A DNA stretch of 32,083 bases from Cryomorphaceae bacterium MED-G14 (GTDB taxonomy: Bacteria > Bacteroidota > Bacteroidia > Flavobacteriales > Flavobacteriaceae): the NCBI GenBank assembly GCA_002457715.1, contig NTKN01000008.1:1-32083 (forward strand), read 5' to 3'. The notes under the pieces were generated by a model. That model saw only the letters and a program-made list of their open reading frames with translations, did no database searches and was not told where the DNA came from. Made by a program: the position numbers and the translations under genes. Numbering within the stretch: position 1 is the first letter of the stretch; every line of letters begins with the position of its first letter. This document shows, one piece after another, positions 16,674 to 25,528 of this stretch.

Positions 16674-19112
16674 ATGTCTAAAAATCTTGTAATTGTAGAA
16701 TCACCTGCTAAAGCTAAAACAATTGAAAAATTTCTAGGCAATGATTTCAAGGTTGTTTCTAGTAATGGTCATATCTCAGATTTACCCTCAAATGAGTTAG
16801 GTATTAATGTCGACGAAAACTATGCCCCTAAATACATTGTATCAAAAGATAAAAAAGATATTGTTAAAAAATTAAAAAGTGAAGTTAAAAAAGTAGAAAC
16901 TGTTTGGCTGGCAAGTGATGAAGATAGAGAAGGAGAGGCTATTGCTTGGCACCTACAAGAATCATTAAAATTAGATGAGAGTAATACTAAACGAATCGTC
17001 TTTAGAGAAATTACTGAAGATGCAATTAAAAAAGCTATAACGCGCCCGAGGAAAATTGATAAATCTTTAGTTGATGCTCAGCAAGCAAGAAGAATTTTAG
17101 ACAGGTTGGTGGGATATAAAATATCTCCCATCCTATGGCGAAAAGTAAAGGGTGGATTATCAGCTGGTCGAGTTCAATCTGTAGCTCTTAGATTGATTGC
17201 AGATCGCGAAAAAGAGATAAATCTTTTTAAATCTGATGAAACATTTAAAATATCTGGATTATTTTCTACATCTGAAAACAAACTTTTTAAAGCTAAAATT
17301 CAGAAAAACCTTAGTTATGATAAACATTTTAAATCATTTTTAAATAATTTTATTAATTCAGTATTTTCAATCCAATCAGTAACAAAAAAACCTACAGAAA
17401 AAAAGCCCACACCACCATTTACAACATCAACTTTGCAACAGGAAGCTTCTAGGAAATTAGGATTTTCAGTCTCAAGAACAATGTCTGCAGCACAAAAACT
17501 TTACGAACAAGGTTACATTACATACATGCGAACCGACAGTGTCAATTTATCAGACCAAGCAATTAGTTCAATAAAAAAAACAGTTGTTAAAAATTTTGGT
17601 GAAAAGTATTTTACCCAAAGAAATTATAAGAATAAAAATAAAGGTGCACAAGAAGCACATGAAGCAGTCAGACCTACAAATTTTTCAGTAGACAATTTAG
17701 TTGTAGATTATGATCAAGCAAAGCTATATAGCCTTATATGGAAAAGGACTGTATCCTCTCAAATGTCAAATGCTAAACTCGATAAAACAATAATAAAAAT
17801 TAAATCTTCAAAACATCATGAGTTATTTCATGCTGATGGTGAAGTTGTTAAATTTGATGGTTTTTTAAAATTATATATTGAGTCTAAGGATAATGTTTCT
17901 GATGAAGATGAAAATGAGTTATTGCCTGATTTGAAACAGGGTGAAATTATTACAAAAAATAAAATTATAGCTACCCAATACTTTTCAAAACCACCATTCA
18001 GATTTTCTGAGGCTACACTTGTAAAAAAACTTGAAGAACTTGGAATTGGAAGGCCATCTACTTATGCTCCAACCATATCAACTATAATCAATAGAAAATA
18101 TGTTTACAAAGGTGACTCGGCAGGTTCTTCTAGGGACTTAATACAATTTATAATAAAAGAAAGTCTCGAAGAATTAACTATTAAAGAAAATTTTGGATCA
18201 AACAAAGGAAAATTAGTTCCAAGTGAAGTAGGTCAACTAGTGAATGATTTTTTAACAAATAACTTTAGTAATATTATTGATTACAATTTTACTGCTTCAG
18301 TAGAAGATGATTTTGATTCAATTGCTAATGGTGAGAAGGATTGGCAATCTATAATTGATAGTTTTTATAATCCTTTTAACACAAAAGTTGATGATGTAAG
18401 TAAAAATGCCAAAAGAGAAACAGGTGAAAGAATTTTAGGTGAAGATCCAAAAACAGGAAGACAATTAAGTGTTAAGCTAGGCAAGTTTGGTCCAATAGCA
18501 CAAATTGGTAAAAATGATGATGAAGAAAAACCAATATTTGCTAGTCTCCTTCCTGAACAACAAATAGGTAAAATTAAATTTGAAGAAGCTATTAAATTAT
18601 TTGATTTACCAATTTATTTAGGTGATTATGAATCAGATAAGGTTGAAGCTAATATCGGGAGATATGGTCCATATGTAAAGTATGGAAAAAAATTTATTTC
18701 AATCCCGGACGGCAGATCACCTTTCGATATCAGCTATGACCAAGCAGTTGAATTAATCAAACAAAAAAATGAAAGCGATAAACCAATCTTTATATATAAA
18801 GAATTGGGTGTTACTAAAGGTAAGGGTCGTTTTGGTCCATTTATTAAGTGGAATAATATGTTTATTAATGTTAATAAGAAATATGATTTTGACAATCTAA
18901 CTGAATCAGACTATATCGAGCTCATTGAGGATAAGATTAAAAAAGAGAAAGAAAAAGTTATTAAAAAATGGCCGGACCTAAATATTTCAGTTGAAAAAGG
19001 TAGATGGGGTAAAGTGTTTGCAATTAAAGGGAGAAAAAAAGTTCAAATTCCTAAGACAATTGATCCTCAAAGTCTTAGTCTTGACGATGTAAAAATTTTT
19101 TTAAAAAAATAG
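16674..19112 (+). CDS. topA: DNA topoisomerase I (type IA)
   Basis: 812 residues. The Toprim domain opens with LVIVESPAKAKTIEKFLG and contains the acidic ASDEDREGEAIAWHL motif that binds Mg. The core has the QQARRILDRLVGYKISPILW and KGGLSAGRVQSVALR segments, and the active-site tyrosine Tyr284 in ITYMRTDSVNLS. The C-terminal third has no zinc-finger cysteines. It carries several glycine-aromatic topoisomerase C-terminal repeats instead, for example LGKFGPIAQIG, IGRYGPYVKYGKKF, KGRFGPFIKWNNMF and KGRWGKVFAIKGRKK, as in other Bacteroidota. It relaxes negative supercoils behind RNA polymerase. The next gene begins six bases after its stop, so topA probably leads the operon that contains gldKLMN. 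Confidence 0.97.
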   Translation: MSKNLVIVESPAKAKTIEKFLGNDFKVVSSNGHISDLPSNELGINVDENYAPKYIVSKDKKDIVKKLKSEVKKVETVWLASDEDREGEAIAWHLQESLKLDESNTKRIVFREITEDAIKKAITRPRKIDKSLVDAQQARRILDRLVGYKISPILWRKVKGGLSAGRVQSVALRLIADREKEINLFKSDETFKISGLFSTSENKLFKAKIQKNLSYDKHFKSFLNNFINSVFSIQSVTKKPTEKKPTPPFTTSTLQQEASRKLGFSVSRTMSAAQKLYEQGYITYMRTDSVNLSDQAISSIKKTVVKNFGEKYFTQRNYKNKNKGAQEAHEAVRPTNFSVDNLVVDYDQAKLYSLIWKRTVSSQMSNAKLDKTIIKIKSSKHHELFHADGEVVKFDGFLKLYIESKDNVSDEDENELLPDLKQGEIITKNKIIATQYFSKPPFRFSEATLVKKLEELGIGRPSTYAPTISTIINRKYVYKGDSAGSSRDLIQFIIKESLEELTIKENFGSNKGKLVPSEVGQLVNDFLTNNFSNIIDYNFTASVEDDFDSIANGEKDWQSIIDSFYNPFNTKVDDVSKNAKRETGERILGEDPKTGRQLSVKLGKFGPIAQIGKNDDEEKPIFASLLPEQQIGKIKFEEAIKLFDLPIYLGDYESDKVEANIGRYGPYVKYGKKFISIPDGRSPFDISYDQAVELIKQKNESDKPIFIYKELGVTKGKGRFGPFIKWNNMFINVNKKYDFDNLTESDYIELIEDKIKKEKEKVIKKWPDLNISVEKGRWGKVFAIKGRKKVQIPKTIDPQSLSLDDVKIFLKK

Positions 19113-19118
19113 TTTAGT

Positions 19119-20228
19119 TTGTTAGATCAATACTTTACAGAACCCAGTCAAAAAATTTTAGAATTTAGAAATACAGTTGAAACCTCAACAATAGGTAGAA
19201 ACATAAAAATTTTTGGAATTGATAATTTTGAAATTAATAAAGATTATTCTGTTGCGATATTTTCATTAAATGGAGATCAAGAATCAGAAAAGTTTAGAGA
19301 GTTATTTTATTCTTTTAGCTATAGTAGTTGGAAAATTAAAATTATTGATTTTGGAATACTTAAACGCGGATACTCAGAAACTGACACCAAGTTTGCAATA
19401 GAGGAAATAATTGACAGACTATCATCATTTGGAATATTAGTTATTTGTGTTGGAGGTAATTCAGCTTTAACTAATACTGTTTGTGATGCATTAAAGGATA
19501 ATTTTGATTATTTAAACATTGTTTCAGTTGACAAGCTTATTGGTATTAACGATCATAAAAATTCTATCGACAATAATAATTATTTGTCTCATTTAATCAC
19601 GAATGACAATTCAAAACTTAATTTTTTTTGTAACATTGGATACTTACGACACTTAAATCAAATTGAAAAAATTGACCTTGTAAAAAAAATAAATTTTGAT
19701 TTATTTAGTTTAGGGGATTTAAGAAGTAATTTTGATGAAGTTGAACCTATATTAAGAGACGCGAATATATTAAATTTTAGTCTAGAAAGTCTCCAATCAA
19801 ATATTATTAATTTTAAATTAACATCCCCAAATGGTCTTTCCGCACACGAAGCATGCAAATTATCAAGATATGCAGGATTAAGTTCTAGTATGAAAGTTGT
19901 AATGTTTGGAAATGTGAAAAGTACATTAGAATGCAACTATATTTTATCAGAAATCGTTTGGTACACAATTGAAGGATATAATAACCGTCATATGGATGAT
20001 TTCTCAAAAGATCATGATTTTAATTACTATAACATCGAAGTGGATGGACATAACCTAAGATTTTATCAGAACAAGATTAGTAACCGTTGGTGGGTTGAGT
20101 ATGTTGATAAACTAATGGTATCTTATAAAAAAGACATAATTCCATGCTCAAAAAATGATTATAAATTAGCTCAGAGCTCCATAATTTCTGATAGAATAAT
20201 TAAAAGATTAAAGAACAAGATTATATGA
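19119..20228 (+). CDS. Arginase/formimidoylglutamase-fold protein lacking the metal ligands (probable pseudoenzyme)
   Basis: 369 residues, no signal peptide. The overall plan resembles the ureohydrolase (arginase) family gene that, to my recollection, commonly sits between topA and gldK in Flavobacteriia. The metal-binding motifs are not recognisable. The GGxH element is GGNSAL (112-117), the DAHxD element is VSVDKLI (135-141), and the SxDxDxxDP element is FSLESL (220-225), so the usual His and Asp ligands are missing. The substrate-side segment SPNGLSAHEACKLSRYAGLS is kept, as are the C-terminal RWWVEYV and PCSKNDY blocks. Catalysis as an Mn hydrolase is therefore unlikely. The start is TTG at 19119, six bases after topA; no ATG lies near this N-terminus. 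Its stop overlaps an ATG in the gldK frame (ATGA). Its role is unknown, possibly linked to the T9SS by operon position. Confidence 0.72.
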   Translation: MLDQYFTEPSQKILEFRNTVETSTIGRNIKIFGIDNFEINKDYSVAIFSLNGDQESEKFRELFYSFSYSSWKIKIIDFGILKRGYSETDTKFAIEEIIDRLSSFGILVICVGGNSALTNTVCDALKDNFDYLNIVSVDKLIGINDHKNSIDNNNYLSHLITNDNSKLNFFCNIGYLRHLNQIEKIDLVKKINFDLFSLGDLRSNFDEVEPILRDANILNFSLESLQSNIINFKLTSPNGLSAHEACKLSRYAGLSSSMKVVMFGNVKSTLECNYILSEIVWYTIEGYNNRHMDDFSKDHDFNYYNIEVDGHNLRFYQNKISNRWWVEYVDKLMVSYKKDIIPCSKNDYKLAQSSIISDRIIKRLKNKII

Positions 20229-20281
20229 AATTAAACCAAAAGTGTTATTTTAGGGTCCAACTTTTTATTATTAAAAGCAAT

Positions 20282-21697
20282 ATGTCTGTGAAAAAATTGT
20301 TGTTTATTTTTATTACTTTATTATTTTTCATCTCATGCTCTAAAAGTGATAGAGGTGAATTAATTGGTGTAAAATCCAATAAATTTTTTCCTACTCAACC
20401 AAAAGGTATGGTTTTGATTCCCTCTGGATCTTTTACAATGGGGCCCTCATATCCAAATGCTTCTCTAGAACAAAACCCAACACTAAAAACTGTTTCTATC
20501 AAAGCATTTTACATGGACGAAACTGAAATAACAAACAGCGAATATAGACAGTTTGTTAACTGGGTAAGAGATTCTGTTGTTAGGCATGAAATTGCAAAGG
20601 CAGCTTATGAAAAAATTGGAGAGGAATTTTCTGAGGACGATCCATTATGGGAGTTCATGCCAATATACAATAGAATTGAAGATGGTGATGAAAAATCAGC
20701 CTATCAAGAATATCTGGAAGAGAATGGTCTAGGTATTTTAGATATTGAAGATAAATCAACTTATCGTTTAAATTGGGATAATAAAATATCCTGGGATAGG
20801 TCAGATTATTTAGATGCTAATTATGCTGCCATTTTAGAAGGTGGTATAGGACCGGACTTATTGGAAGATTATGAAGGGTTTTTTATACCTGCAGATTCAA
20901 CCCCAAATGGATTAAGAGCATTTAAAACAAAAAGAATTAAATATAGTTTTCGTGAGTTTGATTTAGAAAAAAATAAATGGAGTGATTATAAAGAAATTGA
21001 AGTTTATCCAGATACAACTGTATGGTATAAAGACTTTAATTATAGTTATAATGAACCAATGCACAATGATTATTTTTGGCATGATGCATACTCTGATTAT
21101 CCTGTTGTAGGTGTATCATGGGAACAAGCCAAAGCATTTGCAGATTGGAGAACATTCTATAAAAATCAGCATAATAGAAAAAAGAAAAAAGACATTCAAC
21201 TTGTAAGTAGATATAGATTACCAACTGAAGCTGAGTGGGAATATGCTGCAAGAGGTGGAATTGAAAGAGCTGAATATCCTTGGGGAGGCCCTTACACTTA
21301 TGATGAAAAGGGATGCTTCCTGGCAAATTTTAAGCCTGAACGTGGTGATTATGCTGCTGATCAAATATTATATACTGCTGAAGCAGAGTCTTATTGGCCA
21401 AATGATTATGGACTTTACAATATGTCAGGAAATGTATCTGAGTGGACAGACTCTAATTATGAAAAATCAGCAAATGATTTTGTTGCTGGAATAAATCCTA
21501 ATATTGAAGGTGATAATAATAATTCAAGAAAAGTAGTTAGGGGAGGATCCTGGAAAGATGTTGCACATTTTTTAAAAGTATCTACCAGAGATTATGAATA
21601 TCAAAACAAAAAAAGATCTTACATTGGATTCAGAACTGTACAAAGTTATCTAGGAGAAGATGTTGGTTTTCAAGAAAATCCAAATAAAATATTTTAA
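20282..21697 (+). CDS. gldK: GldK, outer-membrane lipoprotein of the type IX secretion/gliding machinery
   Basis: 471 residues from this start. A lipoprotein signal MSVKKLLFIFITLLFFISC gives lipidated Cys19. The mature protein has an FGE-sulfatase (C-type-lectin-like) domain with IPSGSFTMGPS, DETEITNSEYRQFV, GVSWEQAKAFADWR, RLPTEAEWEYAARGG, MSGNVSEWTDS and VVRGGSW. It partners with GldN to form the periplasmic ring under the outer membrane that couples the GldLM motor to the T9SS translocon. The frame is open upstream to an ATG at 20225 that overlaps the previous stop; I prefer 20282 because it gives a normal-length lipoprotein signal. The longer form would add 19 residues before it. The formylglycine-type catalytic cysteine pair is not apparent, as usual in GldK. 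Confidence 0.93.
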   Translation: MSVKKLLFIFITLLFFISCSKSDRGELIGVKSNKFFPTQPKGMVLIPSGSFTMGPSYPNASLEQNPTLKTVSIKAFYMDETEITNSEYRQFVNWVRDSVVRHEIAKAAYEKIGEEFSEDDPLWEFMPIYNRIEDGDEKSAYQEYLEENGLGILDIEDKSTYRLNWDNKISWDRSDYLDANYAAILEGGIGPDLLEDYEGFFIPADSTPNGLRAFKTKRIKYSFREFDLEKNKWSDYKEIEVYPDTTVWYKDFNYSYNEPMHNDYFWHDAYSDYPVVGVSWEQAKAFADWRTFYKNQHNRKKKKDIQLVSRYRLPTEAEWEYAARGGIERAEYPWGGPYTYDEKGCFLANFKPERGDYAADQILYTAEAESYWPNDYGLYNMSGNVSEWTDSNYEKSANDFVAGINPNIEGDNNNSRKVVRGGSWKDVAHFLKVSTRDYEYQNKKRSYIGFRTVQSYLGEDVGFQENPNKIF

Positions 21698-21706
21698 ATT
21701 ACTTAC

Positions 21707-22306
21707 ATGAAAAAAATAAAAACTAAAAAGAAATTTCTTCCAGATAATGTTATTGAGTTAATGTTTGGACTTGGTGCATCAATTGTTATAATTGGAGCTC
21801 TTTTAAAAATCACTCATCAGGATCTTGGACCAATAACAGGAGATTTAATGTTATCTGTGGGATTAATAACTGAGGCAATAATTTTTGGTATTTCTGGTGT
21901 ACAAGGTTATTTTACTGGAGATTCATCTGTAGAAGACAAAGGTTTGCAAACTATTGAAGCAGAAACACAAAATCTTCAAAGTGCCGTTGACGAAACAGTT
22001 GCAGGCTTATCTGCATTAAATAATAATTTATCTAGTGCTGCTAAAGCTACATCTGCTTTTGTAATTCCCAAAGACATGAGTGAAAATATGAGCACATACA
22101 ATACAAATCTAGCAGGTGCTGCAAAAAAAGTTAAAGATATTAACTTATTATATGATTCACTTAGCTCTAATTTATCAGAAATCAATTCATCAACAGGTTC
22201 TATGAATATTCCAGAAGGTTTAGGTGAAGAGTTAACTAAAATGAAACAAACTATCAATGAGCTTAATGCAAAATATGCAGCTATGCTTCAAGGGATGAAG
22301 AATTAA
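21707..22306 (+). CDS. gldL: GldL, inner-membrane proton-driven motor subunit of the type IX secretion system
   Basis: 199 residues. Two membrane helices lie near the N-terminus, about residues 18-35 (ELMFGLGASIVIIGALLK) and 46-65 (DLMLSVGLITEAIIFGISG). The second holds Glu56, the type of buried acidic residue proposed to carry protons in the GldLM motor. A cytoplasmic C-terminal region (about 75-199) is rich in Ala, Ser, Asn and Leu with heptad-like spacing and probably forms coiled coils. GldL surrounds the GldM dimer in the inner membrane and converts proton flow into rotation. Gaps of 9 bases from gldK and 3 bases to gldM show operon structure. It is somewhat shorter than the 215 or so residues I recall for Flavobacterium. 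Confidence 0.93.
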   Translation: MKKIKTKKKFLPDNVIELMFGLGASIVIIGALLKITHQDLGPITGDLMLSVGLITEAIIFGISGVQGYFTGDSSVEDKGLQTIEAETQNLQSAVDETVAGLSALNNNLSSAAKATSAFVIPKDMSENMSTYNTNLAGAAKKVKDINLLYDSLSSNLSEINSSTGSMNIPEGLGEELTKMKQTINELNAKYAAMLQGMKN

Positions 22307-22309
22307 TTT

Positions 22310-24031
22310 ATGGCAGGAGAAAAGACTAATACTAGACAAAAAATGATAAACATGATGTATCTCGTGTTTATTGCAATGTTAGCATTAAATATTGATAAGG
22401 AAGTTCTTGCAACTATTGGAGTTATCAATGAAGATTTAGAAACCAGCGTAGAACAACTTTCTGGTGATAATGTAATAAAGTATGCAACAATCGATAACCT
22501 TCAGTCACAGCCTGAATATCAAATTGTCTACCCATATGTTCAAGATCTAAAAGAAATATCTAGCAACTATTTCAATTACATTAAGGACTTAAAAAGCAGT
22601 ATTTTGGATAGTGATAAAGAGGGAACTAGCTATGTTAGAAACATTAAAAATAAATCAAATTCAGATAAACCTGATCAAGTTATGATCGATTATCAGGTAA
22701 TGGATAAATCAGGTCCCCTTGATGAACTATTTTTTGAAAGGTCAACACTTTTACCTGAAGGTGAAACTTATAGAAACAATTTTATAGCTTTCAGAAGAGA
22801 TGTTAAATCAATTATTGATAGTATCAAGATTAATGATCCAAAGTATTTGTCAGATAAAATAGCATTAACAAATCTAGAAAGCGTACTTAATGACTTAGAT
22901 TCAAGATTTGAATATCCTGATGATGGAAAAAAATTAAATAGTAATGGTAATGAATTGGATTTCATGGATTATGAATTTAAAGGTTTTCCACTTGTTGCAT
23001 CATTATCAAAAATGACTAAGACTCAGAATAATATTAGATATATTGAGAATAAATTGCTTTCAGTTATTCTTGGTGAAATTGCTGTTGCAACAACTGGTGG
23101 AGGTGTTTTACAGGCTTATTTGAAAACACCTAAAGCCCAATATTTTTCAGGTGAAGTTTTTGATGGTAGTATTATCATGGGTCAAAAATCTTCATCTTTT
23201 GCATTTGAAGATCAAGACATTAAGTTAACATTCCCAGGATCAAATCAAGCTAGAGATCTATTAGAAGGCTCAGATTATGAAATTTCTGAGGGTCAAATTA
23301 TATTCAAAAAAAGATTAACCCAAACTGGTAGTTATAAGTTGTCAGGTTCCGTTACTAAATTGGATGATAGAAATGTTACCACTATACCAATTAATGAGGA
23401 GTTTTCAATCATTGAAAAACCTTCTACGGCAACAGTTGAGGCAGTCAGAATGAACATATTGTATGAGGGTTTGAAAAATCCTGTAAATGTTGTTTTGCCA
23501 GGAGCTGTTCAATTAAGTCAATATAATAGCCAAGACTCTAATGTAACTCTTGCTTCAACAAATATTCCTGGTGCTAATTTTACTGCAAAACCTCTCCCAG
23601 GCTCGACAGAAGCATTTATTCAGGTAAGAGGTATAGTTAATGGTCAGCCAGCTATATCAGAACCTAAATTATTTAGAGTTAAGAAAGCTCCTGACGGAGT
23701 TGGCGCAATAGAGAACGATCAATCATACCCGTCTGGATCTACAGTTACCCAGTTTAACATATTGAATGGACAAGTAACTGGTTATAAACCTGTTGATTTT
23801 GATTATGAATTTAACGTAGAGGTTACTAGATTTATTATCAGTGTTGGGATTAATCAAGCGCTCACAATTGAAGGTAATTTTATTGAAGGATTAGCGGAAG
23901 ATTATATTAGACAATCTCCCCCAGGAACACCTATCGTTTTTTCAAGTATTGAGGCTATTGGCTGGGAAGGTACTGACAGGAGTGAGGCATTTAAATATAA
24001 TGTAAATGATTTTACAATTAGAAAACAATAA
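22310..24031 (+). CDS. gldM: GldM, periplasm-spanning motor shaft of the type IX secretion system
   Basis: 573 residues. The N-terminus has the diagnostic RQKMINMMYLVFIAMLALN membrane helix (about 9-28). A helical periplasmic domain follows (about 35-250) with KGFPLVASLSKMTKTQNNIR, and then a series of beta-rich domains from about residue 260 to the end. These include AYLKTPKAQYFSGEVFDGSI and the FRVKKAPDG segment before the final domain. GldM dimers rotate within GldL and transmit torque across the periplasm to the GldK-GldN ring. It is longer than the roughly 510-520 residues I recall for Flavobacterium johnsoniae GldM. It lies three bases after gldL and six before gldN. Confidence 0.94.
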   Translation: MAGEKTNTRQKMINMMYLVFIAMLALNIDKEVLATIGVINEDLETSVEQLSGDNVIKYATIDNLQSQPEYQIVYPYVQDLKEISSNYFNYIKDLKSSILDSDKEGTSYVRNIKNKSNSDKPDQVMIDYQVMDKSGPLDELFFERSTLLPEGETYRNNFIAFRRDVKSIIDSIKINDPKYLSDKIALTNLESVLNDLDSRFEYPDDGKKLNSNGNELDFMDYEFKGFPLVASLSKMTKTQNNIRYIENKLLSVILGEIAVATTGGGVLQAYLKTPKAQYFSGEVFDGSIIMGQKSSSFAFEDQDIKLTFPGSNQARDLLEGSDYEISEGQIIFKKRLTQTGSYKLSGSVTKLDDRNVTTIPINEEFSIIEKPSTATVEAVRMNILYEGLKNPVNVVLPGAVQLSQYNSQDSNVTLASTNIPGANFTAKPLPGSTEAFIQVRGIVNGQPAISEPKLFRVKKAPDGVGAIENDQSYPSGSTVTQFNILNGQVTGYKPVDFDYEFNVEVTRFIISVGINQALTIEGNFIEGLAEDYIRQSPPGTPIVFSSIEAIGWEGTDRSEAFKYNVNDFTIRKQ

Positions 24032-24037
24032 TTTATA

Positions 24038-24922
24038 ATGAGATCTATAGCTGCTTTTTTTATTTTATTTTCAAATTTAATTTTTTCGCAAGTTGACTTA
24101 ATTAATGCAAAAAAACCTATTGATGCTGAAAAAAAATCTATAAATGAGATTACTCCTCTGGAGTATGGCACTATTGACGAAAATGATATTTTGTGGTCAA
24201 GGGTAGTATATGAATTTATAGATCTAAATGAGAAGTTAAATTTTCCTCTACTTTTTCCAACTAATGATGAACAAAATAAGATTGGTAGAAAGTCTATCTG
24301 GAGAGTTTTGAAAGAATTTATTGTCAATAAAATTGAAGAAGACCCCTCAGGAAAGAATCTTGAAATTTATAAATTCGATGAATTCTCATCTGAAGATAAA
24401 CTATCCACAAACGAAATTAAAGATTTGATGAGTTACGAATTAATTTCTAGAAAAGCTGGTACTCAGACTTTATATGTTAACTCTAATGAAATTGGTGGAT
24501 ATAATATTAAAGGAATATGGTATTTTGATAAGAAATACTCAGAATTAAAATATAGATTATTAGGTATTCAACCTGTTGGGGCCAATACTGAGGATTTAAA
24601 AAATGGTGTTCAGAATCCTAATTTAGGGTCCCCTTATTTTTGGATATGGTATCCATCAGTTAGAGAAGAATTAAATAATCATTTAGTTTTCAATGATAGA
24701 AATACTAATAATAGAATATCATTTGATGATTTATTAATAAACAGAAGATTTAGTTCGTTTATTTATAAATATAACAATTTATATGGTGACAGAGAAATTA
24801 AGGACTACATTAAACAAAGGCCAGGAGAATCAAAACAACAACATAACCTTAGAATAATTCTTGAATCAGAAAGAATCAAAAAAGAAATTCTTGATTTTGA
24901 ATTAGATATGTGGGGATATTAG
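24038..24922 (+). CDS. gldN: GldN, periplasmic ring component of the type IX secretion system
   Basis: 294 residues with a signal peptide (about 1-17, cleaved before QVD, the common Bacteroidota S-Q site). Typical GldN/PorN segments are DILWSRVVYEFIDLNEKLNF, the GRKSIWRVLKEFIV region, IKGIWYFDKKYSELKYRLLG and WIWYPSVREELNNHLVFNDR. A RRFSSFIYKYNNLYGDREI stretch and a Lys/Gln-rich helical tail follow. GldN binds GldK to make the periplasmic ring of the secretion machine. It completes gldK-L-M-N in the canonical order. The lipoprotein gene after it follows across 47 bases with no terminator, so it is probably co-transcribed. Confidence 0.93.
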   Translation: MRSIAAFFILFSNLIFSQVDLINAKKPIDAEKKSINEITPLEYGTIDENDILWSRVVYEFIDLNEKLNFPLLFPTNDEQNKIGRKSIWRVLKEFIVNKIEEDPSGKNLEIYKFDEFSSEDKLSTNEIKDLMSYELISRKAGTQTLYVNSNEIGGYNIKGIWYFDKKYSELKYRLLGIQPVGANTEDLKNGVQNPNLGSPYFWIWYPSVREELNNHLVFNDRNTNNRISFDDLLINRRFSSFIYKYNNLYGDREIKDYIKQRPGESKQQHNLRIILESERIKKEILDFELDMWGY

Positions 24923-24969
24923 TTATACAAAATCAAATTAAAAATTACATAAACTATAAATATTAAATT

Positions 24970-25503
24970 ATGAAAAATTACTTATTATTATTTTTGGCAG
25001 TATTATTCATTGGATGCTTACCTACTGGAGTTCAAGTTACATTTGATGATGATAAGTCAGATGCTATTAGAACCCAATTTCAGAATTATTTAAATAATGA
25101 CATGGAAGCTATAAAGACGTTATTATCACCTGATGTGCAATTTTATTTAAATAGTACAGAACCTCTTACCATGGACGAGTTCTTACCCTTACTAGAAGCT
25201 CAACATGCTACTTTTAGTCCAATTACTATGTCATGGAGCGGTAATGGCGAAGTAGATTTAGGATCATGGGTGCAAACTATAAATTATCCTGAAGGTCCTG
25301 CAAACAATGCTGCAACTGCAACCCAAGCTTGGTTTACTTGGAATGCAACCAGTAAATTAAGTGGTGAAACAATTAATTTACCAGCCCATATAGTTTTTGT
25401 TTGGGGAGATGATGGAAAAGTGATTGCTGAATATCATCATTATGACACAACTGAAATGACGGCTGCGATTAGTGCGGCACAAGCTGCAGCAATAGCAGAA
25501 TAA
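24970..25503 (+). CDS. Small NTF2/SnoaL-like lipoprotein of unknown function
   Basis: 177 residues. The N-terminal signal MKNYLLLFLAVLFIGC gives a clean lipobox (FIGC) with lipidated Cys16. The mature part resembles an NTF2-like cone fold. It has a helical start (DAIRTQFQNYLNNDMEAIKT followed by LLSPDVQFY), a mid strand (GSWVQTINYPEG), and the two C-terminal strands INLPAHIVFVWGDDGKVIAE and YHHYDTTEM, typical of SnoaL-like proteins. It ends in an Ala-rich helix, AAISAAQAAAIAE. The NTF2 fold serves enzymes as well as binding proteins; the His-His-Tyr-Asp stretch lies where such folds often place functional residues, but no activity can be assigned. It is the last gene before the terminator of the topA-gld operon. 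A T9SS-linked role is only an inference from position. Confidence 0.75.
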   Translation: MKNYLLLFLAVLFIGCLPTGVQVTFDDDKSDAIRTQFQNYLNNDMEAIKTLLSPDVQFYLNSTEPLTMDEFLPLLEAQHATFSPITMSWSGNGEVDLGSWVQTINYPEGPANNAATATQAWFTWNATSKLSGETINLPAHIVFVWGDDGKVIAEYHHYDTTEMTAAISAAQAAAIAE

Positions 25504-25528
25504 TAATTATTATAAAACAATTTTAAAT

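Noticed and set aside
20225-20281. Upstream ATG for gldK that overlaps the previous stop as ATGA
   Set aside because: It would add 19 residues before an otherwise normal lipoprotein signal; I kept the ATG at 20282, although the longer form cannot be excluded from sequence alone.
20282-21697. GldK as the formylglycine-generating enzyme for the nearby sulfatases, because of its FGE-sulfatase fold
   Set aside because: The catalytic cysteine pair of FGE is not visible, the gene is in the canonical gldKLMN order, and the protein is a lipoprotein of the secretion machine.
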